64,000 nucleotides of DNA, taken from positions 434,001-498,000 of the forward strand of contig CALUXC010000001.1 in NCBI GenBank assembly GCA_944324635.1, written 5' to 3'. Of this stretch, positions 60,268 to 64,000 are shown piece by piece; the stretch's first letter is position 1; the number at the start of each line of letters is the position of its first letter. Under the pieces are notes generated by a model. It was not told where the DNA came from, searched no databases, and saw nothing but the letters and a program-made list of their open reading frames with translations. A program made the translations under genes and the position numbers. Source of the stretch: Candidatus Avelusimicrobium intestinipullorum (GTDB taxonomy: Bacteria > Elusimicrobiota > Elusimicrobia > Elusimicrobiales > Elusimicrobiaceae).

Positions 60268-61512
60268 TTAACTTAAGGTTATTGTATCTTTTTTAATAGG
60301 CACGGGCACATTGGTTTTTCCGTCTTCGGCATCGGTAAGGTGTTTGCGCATGCGCAAGAACCCCCACCCCGCCAACAGCGCCGCCGCGCCCACAATCAGC
60401 CACGGGCCCGGCAAATAATGCGGGGCCACATAATCGCTCAATACTCCCGCGCCGAAAAACCCGGCCGCGGAACCCAAATTGTAAAACACCATCAACATGC
60501 CCAAATAACGCCCGCGCGTTTCGCGCGAAGCAATGTTGGACACCATGGTCTGCTCCCCGGGGGAAACGATTAACTCGCCCAGCCCCGCCAAAAATACGCC
60601 CACAGCAATTAGGGTAAATCCGTCAAAAAATCCGACGGACCCAAACCCCACCGCATACAGCGCACACCCAATAAACATAGCCGTGGAAAGGCGTATACGG
60701 GCCATCAGCTTGGTGGCCCAATACTGCAAGAACACCACTACCAGGCCGTTAATGGTAAAAAACCAGCCGATATAATATTCCGGCATTTGCAAATACTGCT
60801 TACAATGAATGGAAAGCCCCACCACCAGCTGCGAGTTCACCGCGGTGATGACCACCACGTAAAAGCAGATTTTGGCCAGGCGGGAATCCTTAAGAGACAG
60901 CAAGGCCGACACAAAACTGGGTTTGCGGGATTTGCAGGGGACGTGACTATCCTGCACTTGGCGGGAGAGGTACAAAATCGTCACCGCATACAAAAGCGCC
61001 GTAAAGAAAAACGCCAAGCTATATGAGTAACGCACCAAAAATCCGCCCGCCGCCGGCCCCAGCGCCCAGCCGATATTAAGCCCGATGCGGATAATGCCAA
61101 ACGCTTCCACGCGGTCTTTGGGGGTGGTGTTGTCGGTCACCCAGGCATTGGAAGCCGGGCGGAAAAAAGCCCCCAGGAAAGTGGTTAAAAAATAACAGGT
61201 AAGCATCCAGCCCACCTGTACTTTAAGTTCAATGCACAGCCCCAGCGCAAACATGGCTACAATTTGGGAAAACAGCCCCCACATCATCACGGTTTTGCGG
61301 CCAAATACATCGGCCAGCTCCCCGCTGATAGCGCTGGATACACAGCGAGATAACCCCGCCAGCGCGATCACCAACCCCGCCATAGAAGAGGTCAGCCCCC
61401 GCTGGGAGATAAGATAAATGGTGAAAAAAGGCAATGAAAGCCCGTAACCAAACAGCAAAAGGCCGTTGGCCAGGGCAATAATAATCATTCCGCGACGAGT
61501 TTGAGGTTGCAT
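60268..61512 (-). CDS. Major facilitator superfamily transporter
   Basis: A 414-residue inner-membrane transporter with twelve hydrophobic segments. The loop 2-3 motif appears as GELADVFGRKTVMM (about residues 60-73), characteristic of drug and sugar MFS exporters, and FFRPASNAWVTD and LGELIVSPGEQTMVSN are typical helix 4 and 10 regions. Substrate unknown; multidrug-type export is an inference. It lies upstream of the DUF4321-maf-trxB genes and may be co-transcribed with them. Confidence 0.9.
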   Translation of the reverse strand: MQPQTRRGMIIIALANGLLLFGYGLSLPFFTIYLISQRGLTSSMAGLVIALAGLSRCVSSAISGELADVFGRKTVMMWGLFSQIVAMFALGLCIELKVQVGWMLTCYFLTTFLGAFFRPASNAWVTDNTTPKDRVEAFGIIRIGLNIGWALGPAAGGFLVRYSYSLAFFFTALLYAVTILYLSRQVQDSHVPCKSRKPSFVSALLSLKDSRLAKICFYVVVITAVNSQLVVGLSIHCKQYLQMPEYYIGWFFTINGLVVVFLQYWATKLMARIRLSTAMFIGCALYAVGFGSVGFFDGFTLIAVGVFLAGLGELIVSPGEQTMVSNIASRETRGRYLGMLMVFYNLGSAAGFFGAGVLSDYVAPHYLPGPWLIVGAAALLAGWGFLRMRKHLTDAEDGKTNVPVPIKKDTITLS

Positions 61513-61520
61513 ATGTATAT

Positions 61521-61526
61521 ATTGTA
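61521..61526 (-). promoter_or_regulatory. -10 box of the MFS gene, leaderless arrangement
   Basis: On the minus strand TACAAT ends eight bases before the ATG at 61512. Confidence 0.55.
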
Positions 61527-61619
61527 TTAAATCCGCGCGCCCCGCGGAAGTTCCGTCCAGGCTACCGTCTGAGAAGAAACCCTTGCGGGAGAAAAAAATT
61601 GGTTAATTAAAGTATATTT

Positions 61620-61628
61620 TGATATAAT
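61620..61628 (+). promoter_or_regulatory. Extended -10 box of yggS
   Basis: TGATATAAT; the leader is about 11 bases and carries AAGGGA before the ATG. Confidence 0.6.
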
Positions 61629-61645
61629 ATGTCAAGGGAATTTTT

Positions 61646-62350
61646 ATGAACAGGGAAGAAATGATTGTTAAAAACTTTCAAAACGTTCAGGCCGCCCTGT
61701 TGGCCGCGTGCGAAAGAAGCAAACGCAACCCGAACGAAATTACCCTGTTAGCCGTTACCAAATACGCCAAAGACGAAGACGTTTTAACGCTCTTGCAAAA
61801 AGGGCTTATCCGGCATGTGGGCGAATCGCGCGTGCAGCAGGCTTTGGCTCGTTGGACCCGCCCCGATTTTGCACGTTTTGACACCGTAAAGCACTTCATC
61901 GGGCATTTGCAAAAAAACAAAGCCGCCAAGGCTGCCCGTTTTTTTGATTTTATTGACTCGCTGGACGATTGGGACACCGCACTAACCCTGGAACGCGCCT
62001 TGCCGCAAGGCAAAACGCTGCGTGCCCTGGTGCAGGTGAAACTGACCGATAAAGACACCCAGTCGGGCTTGCCGCTGGCCCAGGCCAGAGAGCTGGCCAA
62101 ACGCTTAAAAGAGCTTAGCCGCGTGCGGGTGTGCGGGTATATGGCTATTGCGCCGCAAGGCGCACAAACGGCCGAATTAAGGCGCTTGTTTGCTCAGTTA
62201 AAACAAGCCTTTGACGAAGATTTTGCCCCGGGGCAGGAAAGATATCTTTCCCTGGGCATGAGCCAAGATTTTGAAACGGCGGTGGAAGAGGGGTCTTCCC
62301 TGCCCAGAATAGGCAGCAAATTGTTTGCCGATAATTTGGAGGGTTTATGA
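61646..62350 (+). CDS. yggS: YggS-family pyridoxal phosphate homeostasis protein
   Basis: PLP-binding TIM-barrel protein (PLPBP) that keeps vitamin B6 and amino/keto-acid pools balanced. The PLP lysine is in LLAVTKYAKD (about residues 33-42). HVGESRVQQA (about 57-66), HFIGHLQKNKAAKAARFF (about 87-104) and the late LSLGMSQDFETAVEEGSSLPRIG block are family marks. At 234 residues the length is normal. It overlaps yggU by ATGA. Confidence 0.94.
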   Translation: MNREEMIVKNFQNVQAALLAACERSKRNPNEITLLAVTKYAKDEDVLTLLQKGLIRHVGESRVQQALARWTRPDFARFDTVKHFIGHLQKNKAAKAARFFDFIDSLDDWDTALTLERALPQGKTLRALVQVKLTDKDTQSGLPLAQARELAKRLKELSRVRVCGYMAIAPQGAQTAELRRLFAQLKQAFDEDFAPGQERYLSLGMSQDFETAVEEGSSLPRIGSKLFADNLEGL

Positions 62351-62613
62351 TAATAAAAGTCCGTTTAATCCCGACTGCGGGCCGCAACGAAGTAATCAGC
62401 CGTATTGGAAGCGTGTTACGCGTCAAGATTAAAAACAAAAAAGTGGACGACGATGCCGCAAACGCCATTATGAAAACCTTCCTGGCGGACTTTTTTAACG
62501 TACAAGAAGACAGTATCATCATCGTCAAAGGGGCCAAAGGAAAGGAAAAAACCGTGGAAGTGCGCGACAAAAGCGAAGAAGAACTCCGCAAAATTATGGA
62601 TTCCATTCCGTAG
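62347..62613 (+). CDS. yggU: YggU/DUF167 family protein
   Basis: An 88-residue DUF167 protein. The pattern VRLIPTAGRNEVISRI at the start, LRVKIKNKKVDDDAANAIMK (about residues 27-46) and IVKGAKGKEKTVEV (about 61-74) match the family. Function unknown; the yggS-yggU pairing is common in bacteria. Translationally coupled to yggS and followed by a terminator. Confidence 0.9.
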   Translation: MIIKVRLIPTAGRNEVISRIGSVLRVKIKNKKVDDDAANAIMKTFLADFFNVQEDSIIIVKGAKGKEKTVEVRDKSEEELRKIMDSIP

Positions 62614-62634
62614 GCTTTATCCCCATTTAGAAAA

Positions 62635-62668
62635 AAATCCCCGGCATAAAACCGGGGATTTTTTTGGG
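62635..62668. terminator. Bidirectional terminator
   Basis: AAATCCCCGG and CCGGGGATTT form a 10-bp stem between converging yggU and pilin genes, with A and T runs outside. Confidence 0.9.
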
Positions 62669-62680
62669 ATAAAAAGGCTG

Positions 62681-63142
62681 TTATTTAACGATTGTCCAGC
62701 GGGCGCCCTGTCCGCCGCCTTTGGACGTATCGGCCCCCAAGGCGTTGCAAATTCTTTTGGCGTACTCAATGTCGGACGCGGAACCGGAGTCCGTACCGCA
62801 CACGGTATTAGCACCGCCTTTGGACATGGTGTCGGAAGTGCGGTAAGCCAACAAATACGGTTTTTTCTTGGAATAAGCCGCTACGGAAATACCGGCCCAT
62901 CTGTAATTAAAATGCTGGCCTGTGGGCACGGGAATATCCAGTTCGGACAAATCCGTAGCATACTGTCCGTTAGACATAAAATACAATTCCTGGGCTTCGC
63001 GAATGCTCTTAAGCACGGCCAAAGGCTCGGCCGCACGCGATTTTTCCACCGCAAATTCATACTGCGGCACCGCTATCGCGGCCAAAATACCAATAATCAG
63101 TACCACTACCAACAGTTCTATTAACGTAAACCCTTTTTTCAT
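62681..63142 (-). CDS. Type IV pilin-like protein
   Basis: A 153-residue prepilin with leader MKKG cut before FTLIELLVVVLIIGIL; Glu5 is present and the helix ends in AVEKSRAAEPL. The C-terminal part has two cysteines (NTVCGTD and KRICNAL) that could form the D-loop, and ends in WTIVK. The frame opens three codons earlier with GTG, but the ATG at 63142 matches the MKKG start of the other pilins. An AAGGTGGAG ribosome site lies just upstream. Confidence 0.92.
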   Translation of the reverse strand: MKKGFTLIELLVVVLIIGILAAIAVPQYEFAVEKSRAAEPLAVLKSIREAQELYFMSNGQYATDLSELDIPVPTGQHFNYRWAGISVAAYSKKKPYLLAYRTSDTMSKGGANTVCGTDSGSASDIEYAKRICNALGADTSKGGGQGARWTIVK

Positions 63143-63222
63143 GTTCTCCACCTTACTAAAGATGCGTATATGTTAATTGTAATAATTCTGAATTTATAAG
63201 GTAACTTTCATCCGTGTTACAC

Positions 63223-63254
63223 AAAAAACCGCCGCAGCCGGTAGCTGCGGCGGA
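63223..63254 (-). terminator. Intrinsic terminator of the GH3 gene
   Basis: CCGCCGCAGC and GCTGCGGCGG form a 10-bp stem with a 5-base loop; on the minus strand six Ts follow. Confidence 0.9.
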
Positions 63255-63274
63255 TAACGGTAAGGGAAATACCT

Positions 63275-64000
63275 TTACTTAAACGTAATGGGCAGGCGGC
63301 CCTTGGCAGGCGCGTCCCCCAGCACAATTTTGGCCGCCGTTTGCATGGCGTAAGAGGTGGGGCCGTAGAGGGCCAGCACCGTCTGCGCCTGCGGATAAAG
63401 CGGGATTTCGTACGGATTTAACAAAGACAAGAGCACCACCGGCTGGTTGGCTTGGGAAGCCTCGCTAAGCAGCTGCTGGGCTAAGGCGTACTGTTTGTCG
63501 TTCATCACGCTGGTGCGGGAGGTGCCCAACACCACGGCATCGGCCCCTTCCATGCACTGGCGGGCCGCTTGGGCGGCTTTGGCATCGGGCGCCAGCGGAG
63601 CAAAAACGGAACGAACAGTTTTGCCCTGCTCTTGCAAATAATCGGTAAAGGATTTTAACTGCAGGCTAAAGATACCGTCCGCAAAAAACACCGCGCAAAT
63701 GTTTTGCTTGTCTTTGGCAAGCGGCAGGAGCTTTTGCGTATCGCGCACCAGCGTCACCCCCGCTTCGGCCGCGCGTTGGGAGGCAGCCTCAAACCCGGTA
63801 TCCTCGTCCGCCGTGGGAGTCCCGTCAAACAAGCCCAGGCTGCGTTTTAAGTCCAGCACTTTTTGGGCCGCTTGGCGGATATGTTCGGCAGATACTTCCG
63901 GCTTATCGGAAGCGACCGTCTTTTCCACGTAATCGGCCGCGCGTTTGGGATAGGTGCGGGCCGTTTTCATATCGCGCACGTCACCGCTTAAAAGCAAAAT
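63275..64000 (-). CDS. Glycoside hydrolase family 3 protein, C-terminal part (cut by window end)
   Basis: The frame is open at the window edge, so the N-terminal catalytic barrel is mostly missing. The visible 241 residues begin at the end of the barrel (LLLSGD, then AAQKVLDLKRSLGLFDG, a typical linker helix). They continue as the second alpha/beta sandwich domain of two-domain GH3 enzymes: RAAEAGVTLVRDTQKLLPL, then VVLLSLLNPYEIPLYPQ and a GRLPITF end. Two-domain bacterial GH3 enzymes include beta-N-acetylglucosaminidases and beta-glucosidases; which one this is cannot be seen. Confidence 0.85.
   Translation of the reverse strand: MLLLSGDVRDMKTARTYPKRAADYVEKTVASDKPEVSAEHIRQAAQKVLDLKRSLGLFDGTPTADEDTGFEAASQRAAEAGVTLVRDTQKLLPLAKDKQNICAVFFADGIFSLQLKSFTDYLQEQGKTVRSVFAPLAPDAKAAQAARQCMEGADAVVLGTSRTSVMNDKQYALAQQLLSEASQANQPVVLLSLLNPYEIPLYPQAQTVLALYGPTSYAMQTAAKIVLGDAPAKGRLPITFK

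Overview
The window looks like a chromosomal segment of an animal-gut Elusimicrobiota bacterium (Elusimicrobium-like). This is an inference from three things: several type IV pilin-like genes of the GFTLIELLVVVLIIGIL type scattered singly through housekeeping DNA, a Gram-negative envelope gene set (LpxK, a lipid A acyltransferase, GmhB, a heptose kinase, KdsB, an outer-membrane barrel), and a GGGtGRT/NifU-like anaerobe gene pair. There is no phage, insertion sequence, CRISPR array or rRNA. One tRNA gene, with a CAT anticodon, is present.

Layout. Positions 1-12.1 kb hold the classic translation/envelope-lipid block: tsf (cut by the window edge), pyrH, an unknown anchored protein, frr, then uppS, an AlkD-like gene, an acetyltransferase, cdsA, dxr, rseP, ispG and proS. 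A pilin cassette on the opposite strand splits frr from uppS. Positions 12.2-15.9 kb carry a FatA-type thioesterase, an outer-membrane protein, an acetyltransferase and a TetR-controlled pair of SMR exporters with a perfect palindromic operator. Positions 15.9-24.3 kb are rimP-nusA-infB, a second antisense pilin, then rbfA-nrnA-truB-ribF. Positions 24.4-26.5 kb hold small envelope proteins, the tRNA and a TPR lipoprotein. Positions 26.7-34.7 kb form a surface-glycan and lipooligosaccharide region: a GT2 glycosyltransferase, an active and a catalytically degenerate NodB deacetylase, lpxK, a lipid A acyltransferase, gmhB, a DUF3108 lipoprotein, a heptose kinase and kdsB. Positions 34.8-50.7 kb hold pyrG, nadB, a small-ORF/structured-RNA transcript, two divergent pilins, a DEAD-box helicase, an ABC-F protein, a frameshifted secreted protein, an orphan FtsA-like protein, an acetyltransferase, typA and three unknown envelope proteins. 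Positions 50.9-64 kb hold the GGGtGRT/NifU pair, serC-serA-DUF1015, era, a D,D-dipeptidase, a flavin reductase, trxB-maf-DUF4321-MFS, yggS-yggU, a fifth pilin and a GH3 hydrolase cut by the window edge.

Expression. Genes inside operons overlap by ATGA or GTGA, or by 10-25 bases. Many first genes have a TATAAT-like -10 box, often the extended TGCTATAAT form, ending only 6-8 bases before the start codon. That leaves no room for a ribosome binding site, so these mRNAs should be leaderless. Other first genes (pyrH, frr, infB, pyrG, most pilins) have normal leaders with AGGAG-type sites. Intrinsic terminators are frequent and many serve both strands.

The most interesting items are the leaderless-promoter pattern, the 29-codon ORF followed by a multi-hairpin RNA near 38.3 kb, the secreted-protein gene broken at two poly(A) tracts, the pseudo-deacetylase paired with an active one, the GGGtGRT/NifU pair, and the pilin cassettes set into conserved operons.
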